Shown in pieces: positions 52,963 through 63,456 of a stretch of 64,000 nucleotides of DNA. The position numbers and the translations under genes are program-made. The DNA is from Varroa destructor (lineage: Eukaryota; Arthropoda; Arachnida; Mesostigmata; Varroidae): NCBI RefSeq assembly GCF_002443255.2, contig NW_019211455.1:54016338-54080337 (forward strand). The letters are read 5' to 3'. Each line of letters begins with the position of its first letter. The stretch's first letter is position 1. The notes under the pieces are model-generated. The model was given only the letters and a program-made list of their open reading frames with translations. It was not told the origin of the DNA and did not search any database.

Positions 52963-54755
52963 GAATGTCGGTTTTTGATTATGCAATATGAAGTCAGTCA
53001 CAATGACAAGCCTATAAACGGGTTGACGGCGTGCTGGGTCAGGATCTTAACCGCTTTTTCTAACTCCACAGGCATGCTGATCCTAAACAACAAGAAAAAT
53101 CTATTATGACTTAGAGAGAATTTGATTTAATCTCGCCTTAGCGAAAACTCTATTGAAATATATACAGCGGATGAACACTGGACGAAGATTATTTATCTAC
53201 ATATTGCTTATAAATGATATCCTCATTGTTATCCAAACCGAAGATTAGTTTTTACACCTTATTTATAGCGATACAAACTGCGGTCACGAAATACATATGA
53301 CATGACGGTATGGTCCTGAATTGTTTTGCTTAGTTATTTATGCAGTCGATCATTCATTACTGTATACCGAGTTAAGACAGTGGGTCTCAGCCACAGCAGT
53401 CCTATCCTTCGTGTCCGTATCTGTAGCTGAATGAGACTGCTAGCCCCTTAGGATTGCGCAGGTACAGAGAGTTCCAGTGCAATAGGATCACGTTAAATTG
53501 TATTGCTAAAGCTGCCTACTAGTAGCGATTAGAAGTTTACTTCAACTAATAATATTTTTATAACAATTATATTAATTACGGCAGCAGACGTCCCAAAATG
53601 TCATCTTTGCCTTTACACACATATATACATATACTATATATATAGGGTTGTCAGAAAGGTAATAACGGTTTTTCAAGCTGGAGGACATTAAAATCACATC
53701 TAATAATAATAACAGTAATAATAGGTCTGCGTTACTGTTTCTGAGAAGCTTAGTAGATGTGCTAACATAACTATAATGATTTATTTATGGATTTAAAATA
53801 GACCACCTCGAAGATGAGTGAGCTTCTACAAAGATTCACCCTGTTTTAAAATTTGAGTACGATAAAGACCCATAAAAGACTCGTAGCCTTTATGGTCGGC
53901 GACCCAAAAATTGTTTCGTCGCTTTTGTTCTGGAAAAAGTGTTCTTCATTGTCGCTAGCTGGAGAACAAAGCTCAATGTCTGATTGCCACGTAAATTAAT
54001 GTAAAAAAATTTACATCACTGAAAACTACTTTTCGTTTTCGTATTTACATCGGTGAAACTCTACATGAATGTTACGAAATCGAACCATTTTTGAAGCGGT
54101 GGGTCACGGCTAGCTAAAATCATAGATAAAAGTATTATACGCAAAAGATCTGCACCGCGATTGGTGGTAGGGTTCGGACTGATGACGAGGAACGTGATGC
54201 TACATGTTTAATGCCACTGGAAAGAAATCGCACATTATGGGCTGCTGCTGCTGCTGCCTAGCAGAACGTTTTATTCAGACCCCCATTCTCAATGACAAAC
54301 AAAATAATGAGAAATCCTTGAAATGAATCGGTTGGAATTAGTAAACGGAAGGGGCTCTCTGATGTAACAATGCAAAACCACATGCATCCTTAGCACCTTT
54401 ATCCGGTAAATGTTAAATGATTCGACTAGGAAATATCGATGTGTCGAACGTATGACCCGGGTCTTGCACCAGCAGACTATCGTTGATTGTTTCGAACTCT
54501 ACAGAATGTATTCTATATATATAGTCCAATTTACTTTCTTGAAAATCAATGGAGGAACACGAAAATCATTTGTCATAATTTGCGGTCTACAAACCATAGA
54601 AGTGTCACAGTAATAGGATTATGGTGCTATCACAAAAATGGCAGAAGGTCAGTCAATCAGAACGGCCCATATTCACTTAGTAACACTGTATCAAAAAGAA
54701 AAAGATATTTGTTTTAATGTTGCCTCAGAAACGGTCAATACCTTATTGACAATCC

Positions 54756-54787
<32 letters not shown>

Positions 54788-57700
54788 GGGTTGTCAATAA
54801 ATCATACATACAACCGTGTAACTTTGATTTGTAGAGAATCGATCAAACTATAATTAGCATGATATTTGTGGCTACTGCTTATCACCAAACGATCGATGTT
54901 TGTTCGTCGTAACATCTACGGACGGGCGGTCGGTCGGTTCGATCAAGTCATCAGGCACCAAAGTTATGAGAAGCAGACACCCACAGTAGACTGATAAAGA
55001 TGCCTGCGCCGTCAGCACAACAAAGGATGAGGTTTCGACTCTAGCTTTCATGTCGCTAGTGCCGCCGTTCCACTAGTAGGCCTGGTTTGACAATACTTTC
55101 TGAATGACGATTACTACGATGCCAAAACGCTACTAAGCATGATGGCCTGCGAAAGGCCGCTGTGTTCTGGTCACCAAAATGTCGACCGCTCTAATAACAA
55201 TAACAGCAGACGCAAGAACTGATCGGTCGACTAACAGCTACCACGAGCGGGTAGAGCTGTTAGTCCCTGAACACGAGCCAGAAGTCTGCGAATGCAAACC
55301 ATTAGATTCGTTATTGCCGCCACGAGGATACTTTTTAGGCCATTCAAACGGAGCATTTGGGCCAAGTCAGTGTTGGAAACAACAAGCAGGTCAAAGATGG
55401 CCTGATGATTGTGCAACTTTTAAATGATAAATTTAGTTTATCTTGCGTGCGGGCTATTTGGCGTATATCATTCAAGTGAAGCTGAACCTTTGGATAATAT
55501 TGCCAATAGCGATTGATGGTGACAAGGATGACGAAGTCGTGCCGATGATAGACATCAAGAACCCCTAAATGCGCTAGGAAAAAAATTGACATTATATATA
55601 ATAACATAATATATATATATATATAAACTAAGTATTTTTTTCTTTCTCTGGCTGTTCGTCATCATAAATACGTTCTGTTACCAATCACGTGCAACCAAAA
55701 TAATTATGCGTAAATTGTAATGCTGACTTTTACAGTAATTGTTTGGGTTATCTATAGGCTGAGACCTCTTGACACCTGCGTCCTGCTGCCCGTGCTAAGA
55801 CCCATCATTCATCGTTAACATGAAAACTTCCTCGACTGCACAAGAAAAATTTAACCGGAGCATTTTAAGTGTGTTTTTCGTCGATATTATCACACAACGC
55901 CTCTTTACTCGGATCGTTTTTGATTTAGTCACAACTGTTATTGGGTTCTCGTCACGCAACCTCGGCTAGTCGCTGTCAATATGGGTCATTTCGATTCATG
56001 TGCCTATGTCATCATTAGACTTCTTTAAAGTATCATTGATATTCATTTCGGCACCACCCCCGTATTCATCTCAGCTCATTGTATCTATGAATACCGTTCT
56101 TCCATCTTCTTTTTCTCTAATCTTCCTTTCTTACTGCTATAGACAACTATAATACATATGACGATATCAGCGTCCCTTATAGTGAGCCTACAGGCCAAAG
56201 CATCACTCTTCGACAGTCTTCTTCGCATATCCGATGCATCCGGAACAGCGCCAGCAGCCGTTATGCTGAACAGTGAAATTGCAATCGCCACCTCAACAAC
56301 AACAAGAGCTCAGCGCTATATATAGATCGACACGTTCTTCGGTTTTCTGTTTCCGCCCTATCGTTCCGGTATTTCATGACTCCTTTCGATCTACAATTTT
56401 CGGTCGGCATCAAATTCTCGGTCAATTTCGGTCGTTTGAACTTTGGATCTAGCCTAAGTATTGACGCTTCATCCTTCGCGTCTACCAACGTTTAGTTGTG
56501 TCTTTCGACACTTCTACTGCATTTTCCGGATTTATAATTTTTGTTTTCTTTGCGCCTGAGACGAAGAGGCGTCGTGTTAGAATGGAAACATTGCGCGCCA
56601 TCAGTTGCTGATCGGTAAAGATTGCTAAGTGCTTTCCGATAAAAATATCACGCGTCTCTAGAAATTTATCTGATTGGGCTACGTCCGAATGATACTGACG
56701 CTTTCGCTAACGACACACTTACCACAACCCGGTATCGTGGTTGGACACCGAGCTATAATTAACCCAAGCAGTACGGCAAAATGTGGTAAAATGAAAACTC
56801 CCCTGGAGACGTAAAATTGCTAGTCCGCTAGAACAGCTATATATATATATTCATAGGATGATCCACGAACGTCATATCTCATTTATGAGATATAATGTTC
56901 GTGGATAGCTGCGTAGTAATTACGGTGGGTGATATTATCATGAGAAATCGCGGTAAACGTTTGCTTTGTTGCACAAACGTCAAACATCCACCCCACTGAA
57001 TAGAAACGAACGATATACCATTAATAAGAAGCAGGTTCAGTACGTACGCAGGCATAGTCAAGATTGTGACCGTTCGAATTTTTCGTCAGGCCTTAACGAT
57101 AGTGCTGGTACAAGCCTGGCATAATGCGGTAACGGTCTGTGTAGGACAGGATTAGTAAGTGCCTTTCGGACCGACAGGCCAAATGACGTACGCGTTAACT
57201 TAACAAGCATGGACTGATGTATTGAGATTATGCAGGAGTCTCGGTGCAAAATTGCTTTTATTTTGCTTGCTGTTTGTAGCTTCGATGGCTTTCATCATTC
57301 TACCACTACTTAGACTGCTATTTTGGAAGGTAAGAAACCAGTTCGCCACATTGAGCTGCGGGTTACTTATCAGCGTTGCCACAACGAACTACCTAAAAAT
57401 GTGGAACCTTGCACTCTTCTTCTGCGGTCTTATCAACGGAACAGCGAACAATTATGTTAAAAATTGAGTTTGGCACTTGAGTAGCAGATTTGGTATCTTA
57501 AAACAGAAAGAAAAAAAAAAAAAAAAAAAGAAACGAAACGAAACGATAACGTTTAGATTACGTTATTTTGCCTGTACTATGGAGATGCGAGAGCTCCTCA
57601 AAAGCGTATAGAAATATATATCGATTAAATGATTTAAGTTGCACACGTAGTCTGAACAAAAGGTGTAGGTTATGACAGTGTACTTAATTACCAAATATTG

Positions 57701-60486
57701 AGCCCAGCTGGAATAAGTCACAACTGGGAATTGTTTAAATCAGAAAAACGAAAAAAGAAAATACTCAGAAATATGGCAGTGACGAATTTTATTTTTATAG
57801 AGTTTTTACGCCGGTCGACCAAATGATAAGCAATCAATTTTATCAAAGATAACCGTACTTTTGCATGAATGGAGCTTATCTCGTTCGAACAACAATTTGC
57901 ATTAGTGTGCGCCGATGGGCTGTAGCAGCAAAGCCTGAATTTCGGGCCTCGCTAGATTCCGCAATTATAATCAATGCGACATTGCGCACTAACCTTACAA
58001 TTACCAGTAGTAATTTATAGGTTACAGGTTATAGATAAACTGAGCTAATATTTATCCGCGAAACGTTCGCTCAACTACCGGAAAATTGGCCTCCATTTAT
58101 CAATAGCATAGCGCAGTAGCTCGGTACTGCGCACCGATTTCTCAGATAAGGTACAGCGCCTTAATAAAGACTGCAGTAACTCAAAACAGGTTAGAATTTG
58201 TTGTGCTGGACAAGCCGTTATTATTTAGCTATTACGTTCTAATATAGATATTAATATTGTACCCGTCGCCATCGTTGGCCGTCAATAACAAATAGTCTAA
58301 AATATAACCTTTAATGCACTACCAGGATAAAAATGCAAGATATTTCAGCAGCACGGTCCGTAAAAATGTTACCCGTATCCGACTGAGCAATCAACAAAGT
58401 CCGCTGGGACAATGTCATTCTCGGCCGTACACTGCGGCTTTGTCCACTGTAATTATTAACTCAGTAAACGACCAAAGCCGCATCCCTCACGGCAGGTCTT
58501 CGGGAAGAACCGCTATATTTGCTTACTTGGAGTACTCTGCGGGGCAATTTTTCAGCGATGCTCACAGCACTTACGGGTGATGCTACTTGTCCTTCGATTA
58601 AGCTAATCGATCCTTATCCGTAACTTACTTTATGCGAAATTTAAGTCGAAAAGTACGTTGAAATGTATGAATTTGGGTGCAATTTCTTGCGACTAGAACA
58701 AGTAGCATATGAAATAACGATGTCAAATAGCAGGATAGAATAGAAGTGAAGTTACGTCAGGCTTCCTGCTTCGTTAAAAACTGTCAGATTACACTGCCCT
58801 AAGTATCTTATATTGTATTAGTGTAGGCCTCTTGAACTTTGAGTTAATTTCGGTGAGTAAATACTTCAGATCTCACTTGAAGGGGCGCTAGAAGCTTCAT
58901 CCGAATCGAATCGCCAGGTGCTTATAAGCGTGAGCTGCCAACCATTAGGGGTACTGTGGCTAGAATTATCTTCCAACCCTAGCCTACGTGGTATACCTTA
59001 CCAACTGGCAGTCGCAGAACGGCTATTTTTGTATAAAATCATCAAGCAGACTAAGAACATGACGTTCAACGGTGGTAACAATAATAATAACAATAACGGT
59101 TGCTTCCGGGCATTCATAGTTAAACTGATAAAAAGCATAAGCAAGTCAACAGGTTAGGATTAATTAAGTGATAGGTGACTGGCGATAGTACACTCAACAG
59201 GACAAACAATTAAATTAATGAAGACTTTTAGGTGTACCTATAGCAAAAGGCTACCCTATACGCCTTTCACGGTCCGTTTTTTTTAACAATGCCAGCCGCT
59301 CCTAACATACTAAATACTACAATGACTGAAGTTAACGATAGTGATAATGTTACGTTCATCAGTTTAGTAAGTTGATTAGACGAAACGTGCATCCCTAATG
59401 AACCGAATTTTCACCATTCTTCTTGCACAAAAACCACAAAGGTACAGCGGCAATGAGGTGTTCCCTCTCCTCGAAAGGGTTTTATATTATTATTATCATC
59501 ATCCTCATCATTGTCGCAACTTCAATCCGCTGCAGCGAATAAAATAGCTCATTTATGTATATTCATCTCATCATGTCCTGGTCGCATCGAAAGCCGGACA
59601 CGCAGGCAAGCAACAAAACAATGCTAAGTTTATGCGCTGATACGAATAGTGCAAGGGTATGTCATCACCGCTCAGCATGAATCATAAAAACACCTTGACC
59701 CCATGAATAGCTTGAGTCAGCAGAGCTACCGGTGATTTTACTTCGGTAGTGGCAGTTACCATTGCGATTGAGGTAAGTCTCCAGCTCAGCCAACTTAGCG
59801 CGCCATGGTTGAATAAGCGTCGGCTTTGTCAGTGATAAACGCTGTTCAACGGCGAGCGGCAATCGATGTTCACGCTCAATCACTGTAGCATATGAGATAG
59901 ACATCTCTAAGATCTACGTATAATAGTATGTGGGTATAGAATAGTAGTGAGGATCGCTAACGGAAAGCGTTGGCGTCATTGGATGCTTTTCAGAACGTTA
60001 CGGTAGTGGTACAAATTTGTCACGGTAGAAGTTAAGAGAATGCTCGAAAGTTCGCAACTGTACAATAATAAAAAGAAAGTTAATACAAATATTCACATCA
60101 ATGCTTTCTGAGTCAATGAGATGCTTTTATGGTTTGCATCAATAATCCAGTTGAATGATATATATGACGACTAAGCTAATTGTAGGTATATGCCGGCAAA
60201 GTACGAATGATAAAAACTGCCTCATTTGCACAGCGTTTTAAAGTATCGTGCCCTGAAAGCGTATGATCTAGTTGTAGAAATCTGCGCACTACTTCTAGGC
60301 TGTTCCTGCGAATGCCTAGGTCCGATGGCCTTGAAAGGTTCAGTAGCAAGCGTTCTGAACAACGATCGGTTGAATATTCTCCTTATAGGACAGTACTCAC
60401 CTCTCACTGAGAACTGATGCTACCTCCTTCGTAAAGTCCGAACCGTGCTTCACAAGTTTGCGAAGTTCTTCGAATCCATTCGGACC
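38927..60486 (-). CDS. Nostrin: Nostrin orthologue (F-BAR, HR1-like, SH3), 12 coding exons, first coding exon not found
   Basis: Membrane-bending adaptor; in vertebrates NOSTRIN binds eNOS, dynamin and N-WASP and works in endocytic trafficking at the plasma membrane (family knowledge). Twelve exons on the minus strand join in a single open frame of 572 codons plus stop, every junction having GT-AG borders and matching phase: 60401-60486, 49793-49873, 47169-47231, 46798-46879, 42805-43031, 42088-42217, 41641-41781, 40840-41053, 40441-40656, 40097-40159, 39640-39803, 38927-39178. Visible residues 1 to about 270 are the helical F-BAR region, starting with GPNGFEELRKLVKHG. About 271-350 correspond to the HR1-like region. 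About 350-510 are acidic, serine-rich linker. About 514-569 are an SH3 domain with LYDY, GWWYG and FPATYV motifs. Order and local sequence match vertebrate NOSTRIN (about 506 residues, from memory). Only the N-terminal 10-15 residues, with the start Met, are missing. No alignment was run. Confidence 0.93.
39640..39803 (-). CDS. Nostrin: Nostrin exon: acidic linker with YDT/YDS motifs
   Basis: Acceptor acattaatag, donor GTGAAG. Reads DEAFSDDGDAEPVSERMSEN then PIYDSAEQGDD. An alternative acceptor ending ataacaag, 17 bases upstream, would break the frame, so 39803 is preferred. ENPIYDS is a possible tyrosine phosphorylation or SH2-binding motif (inference). Confidence 0.82.
40097..40159 (-). CDS. 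Nostrin: Nostrin exon: short glycine/serine linker
   Basis: A 63-nt exon between tttgttgtacag and GTAAGG. Reads VHSGGSEGINRSGEGSDFED. Only this frame is open. Phase 1 out fits the next exon only if that exon starts at 39803. Confidence 0.8.
40441..40656 (-). CDS. Nostrin: Nostrin exon: end of HR1 region and start of linker
   Basis: Acceptor tatccaccag, donor GTAGCG. Reads FLEATRYKLQCVLLSLGGQL then RPSHPL, closely following human LLEANSYKLSSMLAELEQ with RPQPSHP. The remainder is polar linker ending DSSEG across the junction. Confidence 0.91.
40840..41053 (-). CDS. Nostrin: Nostrin exon: HR1-like coiled coil
   Basis: Acceptor tactttttttag, donor GTAGTTA. Begins AEDLQNQMQLDRRKESLEKF and ends KLRQLKQTL. 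It corresponds to the HR1-type coiled coil (human MDKERRKSLLKPKLLRLQRD). Phase 0 in, phase 1 out. Confidence 0.91.
41641..41781 (-). CDS. Nostrin: Nostrin exon: end of F-BAR and hinge
   Basis: Exactly 47 codons, phase 0 on both sides. Acceptor acttttctag, donor GTAAGTG. Contains AERLERSIEKANPTGDIFEI and ends YLPDVF, matching TDYFEEDP context in human NOSTRIN. An antisense open frame across this exon is a shadow. Confidence 0.9.
42088..42217 (-). CDS. Nostrin: Nostrin exon: distal F-BAR helix
   Basis: Acceptor acaatttcag, donor GTAAGTA. Reads RSRQEWEASVYDCARNFELM, then ERERLMGFVEAMQRYACSLAL, aligning with the human stretch LKWENTLENCYQSILELEKER. Enters with one base, leaves in phase 0. Confidence 0.92.
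42805..43031 (-). CDS. Nostrin: Nostrin exon: long central F-BAR helices
   Basis: A 227-nt lysine- and glutamate-rich helical exon. Acceptor tttacttcag is followed by MECQVDKKAKIVVDKRIDEA. The exon ends with YYTSCLA at the donor GTGCGT. That donor is weaker than the others but is the only one giving the phase needed by the next exon. Confidence 0.91.
46798..46879 (-). CDS. Nostrin: Nostrin exon: F-BAR segment (VVKPLRNLCE)
   Basis: An 82-nt exon, acceptor ctattttcag, donor GTAAGTA. Reads ALSLSLTEEVVKPLRNLCEN and ends KARKT in phase 0. The EEVVKPL motif is characteristic of the F-BAR core. Confidence 0.9.
47169..47231 (-). CDS. Nostrin: Nostrin exon: F-BAR segment (STANAW)
   Basis: A 63-nt exon between gtgagggcag and CAG/GTTGGT. 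Reads STANAWCNVSIQMEREAETH, matching the SSAWAWASEGMKSTADLH segment of the vertebrate protein. Frame-consistent with both neighbouring exons. Confidence 0.88.
47318..47385 (-). mobile_element. tRNA-Arg-derived SINE-like copy B
   Basis: Minus strand carries CTGAGTAATGTG, TTTGCCTTCGAAACC, GGGACACG and GGTTTGAATCCGG in the same order and spacing as copy A. It lies within a Nostrin intron, about 90 bases beyond the 5' edge of the exon at 47169-47231. Confidence 0.55.
49793..49873 (-). CDS. Nostrin: Nostrin exon: F-BAR helix with YAKGL motif
   Basis: Acceptor ttttcag, donor GTAAGTG. Encodes SELETTYAKGLFKLAVKLNK and a short tail. The YAKGL(x)KLA signature is typical of F-BAR proteins and lines up with LEISYAKGLQKLASKL in human NOSTRIN. 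Entered in phase 2 from the exon 10.5 kb away. Confidence 0.92.
52058..52092. repeat. AT microsatellite
   Basis: Interrupted (AT)n with one ATAC unit, inside the long Nostrin intron. Confidence 0.9.
52931..52957. repeat. T27 homopolymer
   Basis: Twenty-seven consecutive T in the long Nostrin intron; read on the minus strand it could be the poly-A tail of a retroposed copy, but none was recognised. Confidence 0.95.
53643..54757. mobile_element. Degenerate mariner-family DNA transposon inside a Nostrin intron
   Basis: Left end TAGGGTTGTCAGAAAGGTAA and right end (complement) TAGGATTGTCAATAAGGTAT match at about 20 of 26 positions. They closely resemble mariner terminal repeats of the TAGGTTGxxxxAAAAGTAAT-CGG type. 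The 1,115-base length is a little under that of full mariners (about 1.3 kb). The left end abuts TATATATA and the right end abuts (TA)n, as expected for TA-targeted insertion. I found no intact transposase; open frames inside are under 80 codons, so the copy is dead. Confidence 0.7.
54241..54257. repeat. GCT trinucleotide repeat inside the mariner-like element
   Basis: About five and a half GCT units, which shows the element has been modified after insertion. Confidence 0.9.
54755..54784. repeat. (TA)n between two mariner-like ends
   Basis: About 24 bases of TA followed by GTATG; it separates the right end of one mariner-like element from an outward-facing second end. Confidence 0.85.
54785..54810 (+). 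mobile_element. Additional mariner-like terminus
   Basis: TAGGGTTGTCAATAAATC starts here, facing away from the element above across a short (TA)n tract. It could be the left end of a second copy or a tandem half-insertion. No convincing partner end was found; TGTCAAT reversed near 55581 is only a partial match. Confidence 0.4.
56861..56906. repeat. 22-bp near-perfect palindrome in the long Nostrin intron
   Basis: Arms 56861-56882 and 56885-56906 (atccacgaac... to ...gttcgtggat) pair at 20 of 22 positions with a two-base centre. An AGCTAT/ATAGCT extension lies further out. It looks like a foldback or the collapsed ends of a MITE. Confidence 0.75.
57511..57546. repeat. Poly-A followed by short GAAAC units
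   Basis: A19, then three GAAAC-type units. Confidence 0.9.
60401..60486 (-). CDS. Nostrin: Nostrin exon: start of F-BAR domain
   Basis: Acceptor ttatttcag, donor GTGAGT. Reads GPNGFEELRKLVKHGSDF and continues to VLSE, the conserved start of the F-BAR region. Begins in phase 0 and ends with two bases of a codon. No Met lies in frame, so an earlier exon must carry the start. Confidence 0.92.
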
Positions 60487-62069
60487 CTGAAATAAGGTTC
60501 AACAATGAATTATTTAATAACTATAATTCGTTTCCTAAAAATGAACAATTTTCCATTAAATCATGCTTCAGTGTTACACTGAAAGACTTGTTACTATGTT
60601 TTTTTCTAGCGTAGTTGAAAATGTATACAATTTTAACAAATCTGGGATGACCTCGAGGTTAAATAACTTCGATAACTATACAGCTACATTTGATCCATTG
60701 GTGTTTTCATATGTGTTTTTGTCAATCAACGATAGATCCTTTATAGCAAAAATACCCCCAGTATTTTCCTGTTTGCTGTTTACAAAGAACAAGCTTTGTG
60801 CGTATTTTTAGGCATATCGTTTCTATCGCTGGTTTGAAATCTCGAAACACTTTGGGACCTTTAGCCTTGCTAGTCACACACAAATTCAGTTGAAACACAT
60901 ATAACAAATAAAGCCAACAAGGTTGTAATAAAGCAGTCTACTTCATATGTTTGTTATAACATATATAGTGGCCGCTGATGATCGCGCGAAGAGCTACTGC
61001 CCAATAGGGTGTTTATGTATAATCATTCGCCCTTCACTCATTGCATTCTGTAGACAACTAATAAGCTTAGTCAAAACAGGACAAATAGATAGCGGCTGAA
61101 TGCTGTTAGAAATAGTATGCTTAAGATGCAAATGTTCACGACAATTTATTTCATGGCTAATTGTTTATAGCAAGGATGTTACCGTACATCTACTGCTCGG
61201 ATGTCTGCAAACATATCCGAAAATAAACCTTGTATTCATTCATAAGGCTCATCGGCTAGTTAACTATATCTATGGATACTTCATGCGGTTACCTACTGAA
61301 TGTCAAGAACTAAATTTATTGATAAGTTTTCGATACTTTTCAGCGTTCTGCCCACTAGTCCACACAGACTTATGTGTGGTGATGGTGGTCACTCCTTTAT
61401 ATCCATCTCACTGCACAGCCTATTTATAATCCGTCTGTTTAAACCTCACGCATCACAGTCTTTACCATAGCAACAGTCCAGTATTTGTCTCTTTGTGCTT
61501 TAAGACTTGGTTCCCTCACTTCATTCCTCTATTTTTAACACCAATTCAACGCTATATGGAGTTCTTGCGAAGGCGCACATACACTTCCCAACCAAACATC
61601 TTTTATGGCTAATCAATGTATTGTGCAGAGGGACCCAATTGCTATTCGATCGACTCACCTCCCAACAGTTGCCCTACTCCATTTAGAACCTGATGAAGCA
61701 CCCGTCAAGCTATTACCGAGCCGCTTACTTACCACGCTAACGCAGCCTTAGGCGATCACAGATAGATCTGGCACAGAATACACATATCCCATACTCCCAT
61801 AGTCGTGACGAGGGTATGCGAAGTTAGAAAGATTCTGCAACGCGGAATGGCCTAACAAGCCCCACCCAATGCGTCTATTCGCCGAACGGCTAAGCCGGCC
61901 TCAAGGCACAATCGTAACGTGTGCATACTAAGCGCACACGTAGGCATCCATCTGCGTTACTTCTTCACTATGTCAGGGTACTACTACCATCGCAAACGGT
62001 AAAAGTCAAAAGCGTTCCTATGAGTACCGTCGAGGCTTTGTCCAGTGACGGCCCTAGACGAAGTTCCGT

Positions 62070-62112
62070 GCAGCTCAATTCTGCGCAGAAATTCTGTGTA
62101 GAACTGAGCTGC
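62070..62112. repeat. Imperfect hairpin near the right end
   Basis: Arms gcagctcaattctgc (62070-62084) and gtagaactgagctgc (62098-62112) match at 13 of 15 positions. The inner part ttctgcgcagaa is itself palindromic. Confidence 0.65.
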
Positions 62113-63434
62113 AAGAAAACGAAAATTTCGCTTTGAATCGTCCAGTGTCTAGACAGTGCCGTGTATTTTACTATAAATGTACTATTCCGTCGTGACCAAA
62201 TGTATTTGGATCACCGACGACCAACCTGCACCTCATAATTCTAGTGAAAACAATCGAGGTATAGAAGCGCGTTGTACTTTTTCAATGCCGCTGTTCGGCA
62301 TTGTACGTTGGGCTTCGCCGGACTCAAATCGAAGCAAGGAAAATCTTTTGCAGTTAGTGTATTATGGATGTTTGGTACATACACGGTCGCATAGAACATC
62401 TGTTGTTTATATACATGGTGTACTTGAATGAAAAGTTAAATAAAAAAAATATACTGTTGGATTCGCTGATTCGATATTGTTAGAGACGTAGGAAGGCTTT
62501 TTGGTCTTGTATCTACTACAGGACACAATCTTCGAATGGTTATACGGTGGTTTTGTTGCACTAGAATTTCCCGAGTGTCTGACAACACATCGTTTTGGTG
62601 CAATGCTATTTAGATAAGAAGGAGCTCAAAGTCGACCCATTTCGTTAGGTGTTCGGTCACTGAAAATGGGGCTTATTAGGCTGTCCATATATGATTCGTC
62701 TGCTGTTGTCTTCAGTTTTGTTATTTCACGTTTTTCTCTACGACGTTATTCTACCAGTGCAGTTAGCAGATGCCCTTTGAATTTTCAAAATACGCTTTTA
62801 CTGAAGCCTATCATTATCCACCCTACTGCCAAGGTCAACAACAACTATGCACCAGCATCCGTATATGTGACGAATCCATGTTATTAGCAAATTGATATGT
62901 TGTTTTGTTTGCTGGCGATTTCATAGGCCTTAGTTTAATTGACTAAGTAGGCAAAAACTAAGGATCTTATCTTTTAAACTTTGTGCCTCCTGATAGCCTT
63001 CTGGGAATATCTCAAATCAGCAACAGCGCAATCCGGACGAGAGCAAGAGAATCGACTATGACGGCGTAATCATCAGCACTATCGTCGTCAGACAATTGCC
63101 TAAACTAAATAAATTTTCGGACGATCCAATCTACTCGATTGACTACGGTAGAATCCGCGAGAAAACATTTCGCAGGCAGACGCAGATGATTCATATACGA
63201 AAACTGTGCAGTTGTTGATGTAGGATAAGAAGAAACATCCGTCATCCGTTTACCCTACTGTTAAAAAGCAAACTAAACATGTAAAAAAAAAACAACTCTA
63301 TCGACAGCAAGACGGAACATATCAATGAATTTAATTTTATGGTTAGTTAGTATTTTGACGAGGTACCAACATTTTTCTGCAGATAAATCTACAAATCCCG
63401 TCCGCAATTCGTCGATACTATGTGGAGTTACACC

Positions 63435-63456
63435 GTGTGTGTGTGTGTATATATAA
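63435..63456. repeat. GT/AT microsatellite
   Basis: (GT)n passing into (AT)n near the right edge. Confidence 0.9.

Larger units (their letters stand above)
49874..60400 (-). other. 10.5-kb intron of Nostrin
   Basis: Lies between the exons at 60.4 and 49.8 kb. Contains the mariner-like element, an extra mariner end, a T27 tract, AT repeats and the 46-base palindrome. Minus frames at 56.1-56.5 kb (MVDAKDEASILRLDPKFKRP; MAIAISLFSITAAGAVPDAS) look mildly coding-like but have no splice support. Confidence 0.6.

Noticed and set aside
56085..56488. Two adjoining minus frames with charged peptides as a nested gene
   Set aside because: Fairly coding-like, but with no acceptor or donor arrangement and no family; mentioned only in the intron entry.
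61656..61700. GGGAG/GTGAGT donor on the minus strand as the Nostrin start exon
   Set aside because: In the required frame a TAG lies six codons before the donor and no Met intervenes. It could still be non-coding.
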